Assembly (NCBI GenBank): GCA_009767595.1
Contig: VSDK01011285.1
Coordinates: forward strand, 1 to 64,000
Reading direction: 5' to 3'
DNA: 64,000 nt
Source of the DNA: Symbiodinium kawagutii
Lineage: Eukaryota > Sar > Dinophyceae > Suessiales > Symbiodiniaceae
Shown: positions 35,030-47,332 of the stretch, piece by piece
How positions within the stretch are numbered: position 1 is the first letter of the stretch
Layout of the letters: each line of letters begins with the position of its first letter
The notes under the pieces: generated by a model
Seen by the model: the letters and a program-made list of their open reading frames with translations, nothing else
Told to the model about the DNA's origin: nothing
Database searches by the model: none
Position numbers and translations under genes: made by a program

Positions 35030-35680
35030 CTGTGCGGTGTGCCTTGCACGCTGCCACAGATGATTATTCCACTTTGACGCCGAAAAGTCAAGTGGACCGT
35101 GCAGGGCTCATAGTATTTCACTGTGCCGTGTGGAGGATCTTCGGCTCAAAGGCATTCATTGAAGCTTGCAAGTTCTCCCACTTCGAAGATTTCAGCTCTG
35201 CCCAGGAACATATCGTATCAATATGCATGCAGCTTTGGCATCAAGGAATACAAGTCTTTACACCGGCATACGCGCCAGCTCGGATTTAGTGCTCAGAATG
35301 CAAGTGCGGCGCTGACTTTATTTGAGGACGCTGGGAGGCAATCCAGACAGCTGTTTGTGATGCATTGCGGGTATGCTTTTGCATGTTTTTGCAAAACACT
35401 TGCTCATTGCATGGAGATACTGGGCTCGAAGGGCTTGCCAAGATGTCTGGTTTGATTGATCCCGGCCCTGCGGCAGGTCCACCAACCATGCCCCAAGACC
35501 TTCCTGAGCCATTGGCCCCAGGTTCTGAACATGCTTTTTGGGCAATTTTTGGGCATGTTTCTGTACACATCTTGTGAAAATGTTTTTTGGGCATAGAGCT
35601 GTGCACAAGAATGGTGTTGGGATCTTGATTTTGCAGGGGACTTTGGCGTTTGAGGCAGGCCCCATCAACCCTAGCATGGG
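35030..35680 (+). pseudogene. coding-like stretch open in three successive frames
   Basis: Three overlapping plus frames look protein-like in turn. About 35030-35289 reads CALHAATDDYSTLTPKSQVD then AGLIVFHCAVWRIFGSKAFI. About 35276-35455 reads SAQNASAALTLFEDAGRQSR. About 35400-35576 reads GLEGLAKMSGLIDPGPAAGP. Frame changes without obvious introns suggest a frameshifted processed copy, although closely spaced exons are possible. A minus-strand frame over the same bases is also open. No family was recognised. Confidence 0.3.
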
Positions 35681-36273
35681 GCTCTTAAACCACCATTGTC
35701 AACCGTTGTGAACCACCGTTGCTAGGCATGTTTAACCATTATTTCCCATGTTTAAGCAGCACTATTTGCCACGATTAATCATGATCAACCACCATCCAAT
35801 GTGAATCACTCCACCGTTGCAAACATTAACCCACCTGGTAAACACCACGAACCAATATAAACCATTCCCCTATAGTCCCCAATTTAAACCGTTAACCACA
35901 TATAAACCATTAGCATTCATGCGCCATGTATGTCTTCTGTGAAACCATTATAGACCATTATAAACCAGTCCTGAATCAATATTAACTACGCTATTGAACC
36001 CATTATAAACCAGTATAAAACCATTATAAACCGATACAAAAATATCATAAACTATTACGAACTCGTGCTAAAAACCAGTATAGAACCATTATCATCCACT
36101 ATAAAACCATCATAAACCATTCTTAATGTATTAAAATATACCACTTTAACCCATATATCATGTTAAACCATTGGTTATTGTTAATGGTTAGTATAAACCA
36201 TCACAAACCATTATAAACCATTATAAACCATTATATAAACTATTGCGAACCCACGTTATCCACCAATCTCCAG
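35681..36273. other. ACCAT/AAACCATTATAAACC low-complexity block
   Basis: Degenerate repeats of TTATAAACCA and CACCATTGTC. Nothing coding. Confidence 0.5.
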
Positions 36274-36435
36274 CGTTTTCACCGCTCTGTCATGCACGGC
36301 ATCAGCATGTACAGGTCATTGTGGCGGACGCCTTCGAAGTCGTTGCTCGGCAGCTGTTTGGCGCAGCGCTGTTGGCGCCGCTTGGGGACCGGGAAAACCA
36401 TGGGTTGAGAACGGGTGGCGCTGGGATCATCGCAT
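36274..36435 (+). CDS. putative exon, unknown protein
   Basis: Follows AATCTCCAG and is open to a GT donor (GCATGG|GTACGAG). The favoured frame reads SPLCHARHQHVQVIVADAF then EVVARQLFGAALLAPLGDR. All three plus frames are open here, so the frame is uncertain. Confidence 0.35.
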
Positions 36436-37649
36436 GGGTACGAGTTTGGTGGGTTGGATCATCGTGGGAATTCGATGGATTGAACGGTTCACGGGTTTAT
36501 AGTCATGTTTTATCGTTGGAATTGATTGAACGGTATGGTTTTGATGGTTGGTTTGAGCATTCGTTGATGATTGGAAGAAGTAACTGCTAGCTGAGAACGC
36601 TTAGAACCATGTTTCTGATTGGTATTAGCAGGTGTTGATAGGACTTTCCAGGGGTTGACAGCATTGATGCTTTAGCAATGGATGTTCAATATTGTGTCCT
36701 AAAGTGTTTGCAATAGTTGTTGACGCTGATGATTGTTTTCAGTGCTGATGACGGTTCTTACCGAAACTGATTACTGCTTACGAACTGCCGCGGTTGGGAT
36801 TCTGGTGGTGACCCAGCCACAAGCATTGGCCCACCATAATTATTTGCTGACATCATTTACTGTTCATAATGATGAAATGTGGGTATTCACATAGGTTATC
36901 ATTTTAATCACTATTGTCAACCACAACCATCAAGGGGATCGATCATCCATGAGTGGTTTGATCAAAAATCAGCGTTACTTAGAACATGAGGCAACCAGAG
37001 ATCTTATAACCCCTGTGGTAGCTTTTCACACTTGATCATCACACTAGGCGACCATTTGGCCATATCCAATAGCTGATAACCAATGTTCAATGGTGTCTTA
37101 TGATAACAAGTGGCTTGTTCAATGGCTATAGGAACCGGCGATCAATATTCACCAATACTTTGTGATCATGGTTATCATGAAATATCAACCATGATCACCA
37201 TTCAATTGAATAATAACGACCATGTAATCAATGGATACTTTTAAACCATCAGCTAGATGTCACTTCTCACCGATGAGTCCGGCGCAAGCTGGGATCCTGA
37301 ATCATCGTGGACCGTCCAACATAGATGTATGGTACTTGGATTAGAGAGAAGATATAGTAATGCCACAAGTATGCATGTGGAGCAGCATAATTTCCTTTGA
37401 TTATGTTTGATTAAGTATCCAAGTCTATGTTTGAGAAAAGTTTGTTTGTTTTAATCCAAAATATGTATGAATAAGCATTCTTCGGACAATCAGACATAGA
37501 TCCTTTTACAGAGAGGTAACCCACCAGTCAGCTAACTTAGGTTATAACTAGGGTAACTACCAGTAATGGTAGACGTAGCTGGAGTGAAATGGCTGATTCA
37601 CCAACTTATCATTTCGGGGGGAACCACTCTTTACAGTACTAAGTAATTA
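36436..37649. other. intronic/intergenic stretch
   Basis: AT-rich non-coding DNA with no recognised repeat. Confidence 0.4.
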
Positions 37650-37853
37650 TTCGCAAGGATCACAAGTGACGCCCAGCGGCTCGATCATCGATGGCAGCGG
37701 AGCACCACTGGTGACCACATAGCTGTGAACGCTGCTGGCTGGTCTCCGAGGACTTGAACGGAACAATGAAGTCCTGGTTCGGACCTTGGAGACGACCGGA
37801 CCAAGGGTTGCGGTCCTTGCTTTCGCTAACCCCTCTGCTGCCGCACTTGGACC
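37650..37853 (-). CDS. putative exon on the minus strand, unknown protein
   Basis: The minus strand has a strong acceptor with a pyrimidine tract (CCTTTTTTTTGCAG|GGTCC). From it one frame reads GPSAAAEGLAKARTATLGPV, then SVHSYVVTSGAPLPSMIEP, to a stop near 37650. A second frame (ESKDRNPWSGRLQGPNQDF) is also open. The acceptor makes the strand assignment better than for most islands. No domain was recognised. Confidence 0.4.
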
Positions 37854-37858
37854 CTGCA

Positions 37859-38873
37859 AAAAAAAGGTTCAACCTTTGGTGGTTGGGTTCTTGCACTAGA
37901 CCCTTGAAGCATTTGATATGGCCTCTTGCATAAGATAATACGTACTAATGGTAAGGTTGTCTAAGATGCTAGGGTCTTATATCGGTAAGATTTTGTAGGA
38001 TCAATTTGATTGTATGGTCAGATCATCCAAGATGTAACTAGCTCACTTCATCCAAGATGTGCACGACAAAAAACGTGGCATTGACCTAGCCGCGACACAA
38101 GGCCTCGGGGTGGTTTGATCCACTATCCAGGAACCCTGAATCAGTACATGTATAACTTGATTACTAAAGAAGTACCCTCGGTTGTAAATCAAGAGTGACA
38201 CTTGTTGGTCAGGAAACAAATTGTGTTGCACCCGAAAAGTCAAAGTCCATGTTGACAAAGAGTTTGAACAAAAACAAAACGATTTCAGGGCCATGAGTCA
38301 ATACCAACCATTCAAAAGAATGGTTAGGTAGTTCACGTCCCAACAGAGGTACCTATGGTCTATTTTGCTCATTCATGGGATGTGAACAGCATGGGCTACC
38401 ACGGACCCTTGATTGATGAACATGTCCAGATTCATCATCTCCGGACTGATGACTGGCTGCGGCTGCAACTGAGAAGCCCCACCGCTATTTGTTTGTTCAA
38501 TCGAGGGTTACAGGGGAGCATACTTTTCATGTTTCCCATCGCGTTTTGTTTCTGTTCAAAAGATGATTTTGGTTTTGCAGCGTGTGGATCTACCATGATT
38601 TAGCGAAAGGAGGAGATCGATCCGTTCACCCCTAGTTCTTTTGATCGTTCTTTTGATGTTACAAGTTCGCATCTTTGTTGAGGCAATTGAATCAGGAACT
38701 ATATAGATCCAGATGAGCTTACCCTCAGGAACCATGATTGTCGATTATTCAGCACTCAATGATGAACCAAGATTGGTGAGTCTGAGGTGTTGATTTGTAA
38801 CCATCATTAGTTTGCATCCATCGTCAGCCACAGCAACCATTATTGACCATCCACCATCATTACTGTGATTGAG
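37859..38873. other. intronic/intergenic stretch with one weak island
   Basis: A weak plus-strand island at about 38355-38500 reads GPLIDEHVQIHHLRTDDW. The remainder is AT-rich. Confidence 0.35.
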
Positions 38874-38949
38874 CCACCTACGGCGATTCGCCGGTCAGGT
38901 CGATTGAGAATGATAAGTGGACGTTGGACATTTGGGTGGAGGAAAAGAG
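38874..38949 (+). CDS. putative micro-exon, unknown protein
   Basis: Acceptor GATTGAG and donor AAAGAG|GTGCGT bound 76 nt reading TYGDSPVRSIENDKWTL then DIWVEEKR, an acidic, strand-rich sequence. A longer alternative plus frame passes through the donor. Confidence 0.4.
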
Positions 38950-40322
38950 GTGCGTTTCCGGCAGAACGTGGCACCCAACGTTGGAGCAACAAATGGGTAG
39001 ATACACATCCCGACAAATGGGTGGTTTTCATGTGGCTATCGGTCAATATTAAGCAACAAATAATGGTGGATAATCACCAACAATAATAATTAATGGGGGA
39101 TGGAAACCGCCAAGCAGCTAGTTTGGCTGGTGGCTTTATGTATTTGCTTGAGGCAATTTGCAGCAAAGCCCTAGAATTAATTGTTGAAACCCGGTTTTCC
39201 GGTAGATTTTCCCATCAGTCGATTCCAGCAACAGTTTCTGGAGGAGCTTTGGATCAAGAACTAGGAAAGCAGCAAGTGGAACAGTTGTAACTGGGGTCGC
39301 GAAGAGACTTGCTAAGTAACCAATGAAGCTGGCTACTGATGGGTGAAGCACTGTCGAGGTGTCACCAAGTGGATAAGTGGCGTAATGTCACTGCAGGTGA
39401 TTACTAAATCTTGCTAAGCACTTACCACCTTAGCTGGTTACCATTAGTCCGTAATACGTTGAGCTCCAAATGTAGTTGTGACCATTGGTCACTATCGCAT
39501 GCCACTAGATATTTACTGTGACTGTAAGTGTTGTCAAACAGCATCAGCAAGTGAAGAAACCGTTGGTAAGAAAGTATTCTTATCAATCACTGTCACACAG
39601 GGTTGTATGACTGATCACTTGTTTATATCATGATTCATGGTTTCTTATGGTTGCAATGTTTGCCCACATTTAGTAGTACAGTTTATCTTCAGTTAGAATA
39701 CCATTATGAAGGGAAATCCCCTGACAAGAGACTTGGCATATCCATAATGTAGTCCCTTGGTTCTCTCATGAACATGCGTGAGTGAACATTTGGAAGCCGT
39801 TGTGGTAACTTTTGAGTGGAAAATCTTCACCACACTTGGGGCTCACCAACAGTGATACACGACCATGTCGTGGGTGACTGGCTTGTTGCAATGTCACCCT
39901 GAAATATGTTTTCCTACATCATTCTAGACCATATATTAGTTGTGATGGTTCAATGAGGACTATTAAGTGCTACATGTATGACGGACACATGTATTTATAA
40001 TCCTTTGATGTATGTTTGCATACACATACCTGGAAATATGCATGTTTTCATACGTAAGTCTAGAGACTGTGTGTGTGCACGTGCCACATACATTAAGCAC
40101 ACTGCACCTTATAAGCCATTCTGGTGAGCAAACCCATCATCATACATTGCCAATTTGCAAACTCAACAACCAACAATATCTCACAATTGTTTATAAACTG
40201 AACACATAACCTACAATTCAATCAACCATCATTTCAACAAATAACTGGCAATCATCAAAACAGCAGCACTCATTGACAACCACTTCTTTTCCATTAGTTC
40301 TATGGCTGTTTTCTAATGGCAG
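38950..40322. other. intronic/intergenic stretch
   Basis: Includes a left-half F1 copy (about 39030-39099). Otherwise AT-rich non-coding DNA. Confidence 0.4.
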
Positions 40323-40468
40323 GCAGCAAGCAACTGTGCACGGCCTTGGTCGCTGAGAGGTTCTCCTACAAGTCTACTGCGGGGAAGGAGGTGGCGCTTT
40401 CCATCTCTGAAGCCTTCGCGGCCGCATGGCGACCCGCGTCGCTGTTGGGACGGCTGTGTTGGGGGTAG
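40323..40468 (+). CDS. putative exon, unknown protein
   Basis: Follows a good acceptor (TTTTCTAATGGCAG|GC). The frame reads SKQLCTALVAERFSYKSTAG then EVALSISEAFAAAWRPASL to TAG at about 40469. Possible earlier donors are AAG|GA and GAG|GTGGCG, so the true exon may be only the first 60-70 nt. Unknown family. Confidence 0.45.
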
Positions 40469-40967
40469 CCACCAACCGCCACTGATGGAGGCTGATAACC
40501 ACCAAGCATTTGTTAAGGAGGGACTGAAGGCAGTGGTGGCTGGCCAAAGTTTGGTTAGAAGGCACCACTCCAGACAATCATTTTTGACTGATGTGAGTCT
40601 TCGTTCACAAAGCGCCCACATTGCACCCGCAATGAGATGTACAATGATATGTAGATGTCATAGAGGTATAAACATCAAACATGTTTACATATGCACATAT
40701 GATTCATAGTAGGCATACATATTGAGGTCATGAAAGAGTGTACTTCACGAGTGTATGTCAAGGATTGTGCCTTCAAGAGTGCATTGCACTGGCAAATGAT
40801 AGATGTTTCGTTGAGATCTCAGATACAGTATACTGAATGTATGTGCCCAAGGACCTGTTGGGCTTTCAAATTGGTCGCCAGAGAGGACCTTTTAGAAACA
40901 TCTACTGTATGTGTTCGTTTATCAAGAAATACGAGCACATTGCATTGAATTATGACCAACATATATA

Positions 40968-41066
40968 GTGGTTTCTCAAAATAGGGGTGGGGTGCCCTAA
41001 GATCATCCATTAATCATTCATAGCAGTAAACGAATCAGTTTGGAGGGTTCCCTATTTTAAGAAACA
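40968..41066 (+). repeat. F2 miniature inverted-repeat element
   Basis: Left AGTGGTTTCTCAAAATAGGG, right GGGTTCCCTATTTTAAGAAA. Confidence 0.7.
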
Positions 41067-42810
41067 TGGACTACACATTTCCGCATTGACATTGATACAG
41101 ATACATGTTTAACAAAAAACCTGGTTGCACATCCAGCAGAATTCTACTGAGGCGTGGTTGGAAGGAAGCGCTTCCGGGGGTTATCCGTAAAGATCACAAC
41201 GGGCAGGCGCGTCATGGCCACTGGATTGGAAGGGATAGCGTTTGAGTGGTGCGTTGATTGTGGCTGATGGTGGTGTAGCGATGGGTCATGAATGGGTCAT
41301 GGGTTGATCATGGTTTATGATGCTCAACATGTTTTTTTCCACCCATCCCCGTTTGGATTCGCTGTGTGATTTCTTGTGTCAAACGGTTGATGTTGAGATT
41401 TCTGCATGACCGTCAAAAGGTGTTTTTTTGAAGCTCAGGAGGCATAAACCACCAGGCAACTCTAACTTGTTGTACACATAAATGCTGGCTATCATCTCCC
41501 ACTACTTACCATTACCAATCATTCTAAGCCATTACTTGCTTAGTATATCCTATAGTTGGTTCGATTGTCCTACATATACTTAATAGATTTTGTTTTGTTT
41601 CTGTTGAAACCTAGCGGTACAAAGTGTTGGGTGTCACCCTTACAGGGCAAACCGTTTGACTCTCCGCAGGCTGGGCAGTGCTTGGCGCCAGTGAACCCCG
41701 TCATTGCTTGCGCAAAAAGATGCGCCATGGTCACGGGTTCCAGGAAGATTTGCATGATGAGGCATGACCCTACTGTGGCCATGTAGCCAACCATGCCTGA
41801 AAATGATCATTGGGAGGGAACGCATCAGTTTTTGAGACCATTTGTGGCTGGAATCATCCCTTCAATTGTGGATCATCATATTGCTCGCTCAAAATCTTTG
41901 AAGAGAAGCGGTCAAGACCGAGTAACGCACAAAAATTGGGAACGATCGGGATCTCAAGCTTATCAGTTGAAGTGCACACTCAGGATGGACTCTGAGATCA
42001 AGCCACAAAGTTTGTTTGAAGAGGGAACCAGCAAACAGACATACCTTCAGGGCACACCCATATTGTTTTAGAACAAAACTCGCCAAAAGAGTAGAGGACT
42101 TTCAAACAAGGATTCATATAATGTTTGGTTCTGAGCCTGAGACATCATCACATGTTGGAGGATATTGGCAAAGGTAGATACATAGATATCCAGACATGCC
42201 TACGTCTACCTGATTCACCAGCATGTGTGGTCATTCATCGGTGGTTGTTCATGCGTGTACATACAATAAACGTGCATGCATCCGGTCATTCATAGTGAGG
42301 GGTAGGTCCCAAGACCCTCGTACAAGCATCAGAGCTGCCAAGAGTGGCCAGTTGCCACAGGGGATTTATGCTTATGCATGCATATCCCCACGCTGCTTTG
42401 GCTCAAGGCAATATTGCTTCGGCCTGGAGTTTGCGAGTTGGTTCATGTTTTTGCAACACAATCATCAACAGAAACTTGATGTCAGTGACACAACTTGATC
42501 AAAGTATTTCATTGTACAACTCCAGGCCCGTGAAAGCAATCTTGCTTTTCTTTTTTGAAGACGGTGGGGAGCCCAGTTGGCGGTGCAGCAATGCTGCTTG
42601 TGAGTTGTGGCAGCCAACAGTTGGATAAGGGTGCGCACGGGAATGGATTGTCTAGGTAGGTTATTATGCGATTTTTGTTCATAGCCGTAGACTGTAGATA
42701 TACAGCAGATTCAAATTGTTTCAATTTTACATGTTTATGTATATTGTGTTCTTTCCTGCAATAGATGTAAATATCTGCATAATACCTGTGTGTATACGTA
42801 TTTGCATGAT

Positions 42811-42835
42811 TAATATATAATATATATATAGTATG

Positions 42836-42856
<21 letters not shown>
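42811..42856. repeat. TA microsatellite
   Basis: Long run of TA with one GTATG interruption. Confidence 0.8.
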
Positions 42857-42866
<10 letters not shown>

Positions 42867-43537
42867 CTGTATATCTGTATATGTAAACATACACATGTAC
42901 ATATACATTATGCAGTTTAGTGCTCTGGGCAGGCTTGGTGAACTGTCATACATATTATGTTCATGTACACGCCATTTTGGTTCAAGTGATCCAAAATAGC
43001 TGTTTAAGTTTCTTTTCCCCACCCACCCAACCCATGTTTTCTTCTTCGAGCAGTACCACTTCTCCTTCATCGTCTACTGAGCCGGGCTTACTCCCGTGAT
43101 AGGGGAGAGGTATAGCAGTGCTATGCCGTGGTCCTGTCTGTGACAGTGCACCGGAGAGTGTATCTCTCCCTTGCCATATCCTTCCTTTCAGTTAGCTTGA
43201 CCCCGTGGTGTCTTCCCCCGGGTTGGGTAGATCTGTTAGGTTGGCGAGGCCAAGCATGAATGATCTGTTGATCTCGCTTCCAGTGTGACTGGGTGTTAAC
43301 CAACGCAAATGGAGGAAACTCTCCATGACCATAGGCAGGCTGCATGTAAAAGACAGCTGACTGCAGACTCTTGTGCTACACTGAACACTTAATATGTATA
43401 TATATATATATATATACTTATTTATTGTATATTTACAGGTTTATTGTACATATACATATATGTTGCTATCCTGATGCATATCCACCACTCTTATCTTCCT
43501 GGTTTCAAACCGCGTCACTCTTCACCTGGCACTTCAG

Positions 43538-43584
43538 GCCATCAGACGACCCCATCAGGCGCGAGCTCACCCGTTGGGTCAATG
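43538..43584 (+). CDS. putative micro-exon, unknown protein
   Basis: Acceptor GGCACTTCAG|G and donor GTCAATG|GTAACG bound 47 nt reading PSDDPIRRELTRWVN. The same frame stays open and protein-like to about 43765 (GFSWYAFGTQSEDPSAGEF), so the exon may run through. No family was recognised. Confidence 0.35.
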
Positions 43585-44007
43585 GTAACGGTTTTTCATG
43601 GTACGCGTTTGGCACCCAAAGTGAAGATCCTTCGGCAGGGGAGTTCCCCAAATTAACGGGTGCCACCTCGTTATTCATTGATTTGGGGAAATCCAGGGGA
43701 GTCGTCAGTGCAATAAGCTTTGGCAGGATTCACATGTTTGTGGCAAAGTCAAACAAGTCGTTTTGATTCAGTCTACTGAGCATCTCCATGTTTTTTTCAC
43801 AATGTTTTTATATCCAAGCAAACAAGTCATTTTTGTTGCATGCTTCAATGGTGCAATATACTGGCTGGGCAGCCGCCAAGTGCCCTGGTTAGCCTCTTAT
43901 CGTTCTACATGTTCGGTTGACTGTGCTACAGTTTTCTAGTATTTTTGAAAAGTGAAGCTTAGCTCGGAATACCCTGCCAGATGTTGTAGTGACACATACT
44001 CATACTA

Positions 44008-44331
44008 GCCATGCTTTAATGAATCTGACCCAATACCGAGATATCTGCGAAACCTCTTGATTGTCCAGCACTGGCCATCTCGAACGAACCGGGCCCTGGG
44101 AATTCTGGGAAGACCGGGATGCTTCTTTGGTTCACCAACCCGCAACCCAGGTAGAACAGTTGCGTGGTTCTTGGGTCCCATTTGCTTGGATGTCCCAGTG
44201 AGTAGCTGATCATCAATTATGATTACAGGAGTTGCTTCGGCAACCTGACAGGGTGCATAGCCATGATCCCAGCACATCCCAGCCCCATTCAAGTAATCAG
44301 GCTGCCTGAGGGGCCAACTTAGATGCGGCAA
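44008..44331 (-). CDS. possible exon on the minus strand, unknown protein
   Basis: Long minus-strand frame with protein-like content: GYAPCQVAEATPVIIIDDQL, LLTGTSKQMGPKNHATVLP and PRARFVRDGQCWTIKRFRRY. The plus strand is open in part as well. No borders or domain were recognised. Confidence 0.3.
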
Positions 44332-44651
44332 ACATTAGCAGTTGAAAATTCATGTCCGAGTTGATGAAATACATAGCCAATGAGCCCAACTAGCATAAAC
44401 TATTGATGGTGATTATCGACCAGATATTGATGTAAACTGTTGTTAGTACTAGTACTGTTGTTGACTGTTTCTGTTGTTTTTGTTTAAGTTATTTCAAAAC
44501 ATTGGTTAGCGATGGTCAAATATTGTCTAGTTATATCTTTGTTGGCGATGATCACTGTTTTGCCAAAGATGATGGTGCTCTTCTGAATGGATTAATCTAC
44601 ATGATCTCCATGTTTGCTATGGTATTCTCATCATTCTTGGTCCATGCTGCA

Positions 44652-44702
44652 ACAGTTTCTTCACCTCAGATGGCACCGAGGATTGAGTAACTCTTTTTGA
44701 CC
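44652..44702 (+). promoter_or_regulatory. leader of the cold-shock gene with a short upstream ORF
   Basis: Two AG sites after pyrimidine-rich sequence (CAACAG at 44651-44654 and CACCTCAG ending near 44669) could accept the dinoflagellate spliced leader. Just after the second lies a six-codon upstream ORF (ATG at 44670, TAA at 44688-44690), then CTCTTTTTGACC before the main ATG. Its use is inferred. Confidence 0.3.
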
Positions 44703-44744
44703 ATGGCCCACACCGGAGTGGTGAAAAAGTATAACAGCGACAAG
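44703..44744 (+). CDS. cold-shock protein exon 1 (start, strand beta-1)
   Basis: Fourteen codons reading MAHTGVVKKYNSDK, the usual start of a cold-shock domain (G-x-V-K-x-[WY]-x-x-x-K). The ATG is in good context (GACCATGG), with an in-frame TAA four codons upstream and no acceptor between, so it is taken as the real start. The exon ends AAG|GCTCGG, a GC donor. The next 50 bases stay GC-rich and open but do not fit the domain. Confidence 0.7.
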
Positions 44745-46437
44745 GCTCGGCGGCGCAACGGAGTCCGTGGCGACCTGCCGTTTCTTTACGTGTGACTGTG
44801 GAGTTGATCAACCTAGCTGATCAATACGGCGGGCTTCTAGCAGTAGTATATTTAAGTGATGTTGATCAATCGTTTGGTATACCAAACAATGGGTGATGAA
44901 TTTGGTAGCTTTCATGGTGGTAATGAACTAGGAAGACCAGGTAGTTCAAGTGATGCAGAGGACAAAGCATCATTGACGAGCATGCACCATCATGAACCGC
45001 CGTGAAACCATTGTTGGTCATTACCAATTATCAACCACCATGATGAGCACGATATTATGGGTTCATCTTGGCTAATGAGGCGTAGCTACTGCTGACTTTT
45101 AATGTTTATCAACCACTTTAAACCATCATCAAGACTATTGAGCCACCATGCACCGGCAGAATGCTACCGGCGGTACAGCAAGTCTGCGATTCAGCAAGTT
45201 CCGCTATCGTTTGCCCAAGAACAAGAGAAGTCCATCGCCCATTGGAGAATCGGTGATGTAACATTGAGCATCCAATGGATCTATGATGGTACCCCATGCT
45301 TCCAGCTACCATTATAGGAGGTAACCAACCCCAGACGACAATGGAAGAAAGCAGCTAGTTTCCTACAATAGTGATAACTGGACAATGAGTTGTCAATAGA
45401 TTCACTGCGGATCAATGATTGACAATTATGCCTCAGGATACTTGATGGTTGAGATGGTGGTCAATAACAATTTGCCATTTGTCATGTTTTGTTGACCTGG
45501 CCTAGCTTTTGATCACTCCTGACATCCCTGATATGTCAAGGCTCGAGCGAATCCTGTTGAAAACACTGGTTGCTAGAAGAACTCATCACTGGTGCTACGT
45601 TCAACTTCCAAGTTTATTTTGGCTGAATCCACTAGCAACTGTTGTCGGCCATTTTAAACACTTACTGTAAGTAAGTAACCATAGTGGACCATCATTTTTT
45701 AGAGACAAACATAATTTTCAATCATGAATGTCCTCGTTGCCTGCAGCCATCCACGATGATTGTTTCTTGTTGGCGGGTATCGCGTTGTAAGTTCCACGAC
45801 TATCCAGCAAAAAGGTAAGGTTTGTGGGAAGAAGCAACGTCGCAATGATGTCCACTTGTGATCATGATGAACAATGGCGAAGAACCATAAGGTAATGTTG
45901 GATAACAATGTGGTTAAGATGGGTCAATGACACTTCATTACCAACAATGATTGAGATATATGATATAAATTGATATAACCTCTAGAGTCGTTGATATACT
46001 TTGGTAAATTATGTTGACATGGAAATGGTTGGAGTCACCTTCTTTTACACAGAAACCTTTGGCAAAACCTGGAAAGCCTATGAATGATTGGTGGATTCTT
46101 CAGGTGAGAATCTTCGAGAGGGTAACAATCCTTTAAAACCATGAACCAGATAGTATTCCCTTTGATTGTGGCTTATTCCTCTTAGCGTTGGTATATAATC
46201 ACTTACCCATCATTTACCATCATTAACCCAGCGAATTTGAATTAAGCATTACTCGTTAATTGTTGGTTATTCAGCCATTATAACCAACATAACATTGGTT
46301 AATAAGGATACCAGGATGGTTCAACTCCTTATAACAAACCTTAGGGATCCTGAGGGTTGGTTATGAACCTTTATCACATACCCTCTCCGGCAACTTGACC
46401 GACCAGCAACGGGCTTACCGTTGCTGACATTTTCCAG

Positions 46438-46473
46438 GGCTTTGGCTTTATTGTTCCACAAGGCACCAATCAG
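46438..46473 (+). CDS. cold-shock protein exon 2 (RNP1)
   Basis: Only 36 nt, between ATTTTCCAG|G and CAG|GACCGC (GA donor). It encodes GFGFIVPQGTNQ. GFGFI directly after the K of exon 1 gives the RNP1 nucleic-acid-binding motif KGFGFI. Phase is 0 at both ends. The GC-rich bases after the donor (to about 46518) would break the domain if coding, so they are placed in the intron. Confidence 0.75.
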
Positions 46474-46541
46474 GACCGCTGCCGCGCAGAAGGGACAAAC
46501 CCGCACCGCGTGCGCAGTGGTTGGTTGACCTGTTAGCTATG

Positions 46542-46680
46542 GGATCTATGGGTCAAGGCTTGAACATGCTTTAACCAAGCAATGATGGGGGATAATATCA
46601 ACAAAACTATAGGGAAAAGCAGCTGGTGAATGATTAAAAGGAAAAAAGGGGGGCTAAGGGTGAACTGACCCGCTGCCAGT
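46542..46680 (+). repeat. F1 element, diverged
   Basis: CTATGGGTCAAGGCTTGAAC at the left and GTGAACTGACCCGCTGCCA at the right, within intron 2 of the cold-shock gene. Confidence 0.55.
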
Positions 46681-47332
46681 TGATCATCAGTGGTGGTAGA
46701 ACCAGGATCAGCTACGACCTATGATCCAGTTATGATTCGTTGTGGTTCAGATAGTCACTGTGAACACCATGGATCACGGAGCCACAAACTGAGCAATCAA
46801 AGAGTTGGGCCTTTCCCTAAACATCCCTGAACTGATTGGAACGACCAAATCCATTGCAAAGAATGAAAACTAGCTGCCTCAAAGACAAGCATGGCAAAGC
46901 CGCCCGTCAAAATCACCAGTGGTGAACAATGATGAACCAACCACTAACCATTTCCCAATAATCACCAAGACATGTTATTTTCTTGCGTGCGGAGATGCAA
47001 TCCGTTATCGATCATGAACATTACTGTAAGCGTTAATAATCCAACAAATTATCATATCATATATTATCATCAATGCTAAACCGATAGCAACTAATCATCA
47101 TCCGCTGCTGATCATGATTGGGTTTTACTTCATCATTGATTAAACATGAATGGTTAACAACAATTTCAATATCATTAACAAGCGTTGCCACCCACTGCTA
47201 CCCATCATTATGCGGTCATTGTTTACCCATCATTACTGTAACCATCAAAACCCATTGTTAACCAGTACTAATCCATGTTTACACCCGTTATTGCCCCGTG
47301 GTTTAACATCATTCACCAATCCTTAGCAGCCA
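46681..47332. other. intron 2 interior
   Basis: AT-rich intronic DNA with ACCAT-type words from about 46920. Nothing coding. Confidence 0.45.

Larger units (their letters stand above)
40469..43537. other. intronic/intergenic stretch with weak islands
   Basis: Contains F2 (40968-41066), a small plus island at about 41150-41220, a minus-strand island at about 41570-41790 with HCPACGESNGLPC, and TA microsatellites. No gene could be assigned. Confidence 0.35.

Noticed and set aside
42396..42407. Spliced-leader-like TTTGGCTCAAG (also CCATTTTGGCT at 30212)
   Set aside because: Only about half of the dinoflagellate spliced leader is matched at each place, so chance similarity is likely. No donor GT follows the leader end.
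44745..44798. Continuation of cold-shock exon 1 to TGA at about 44799
   Set aside because: The added residues (ARRRNGVRGDLPFLYV) do not fit the domain, while skipping to 46438 restores KGFGFI.
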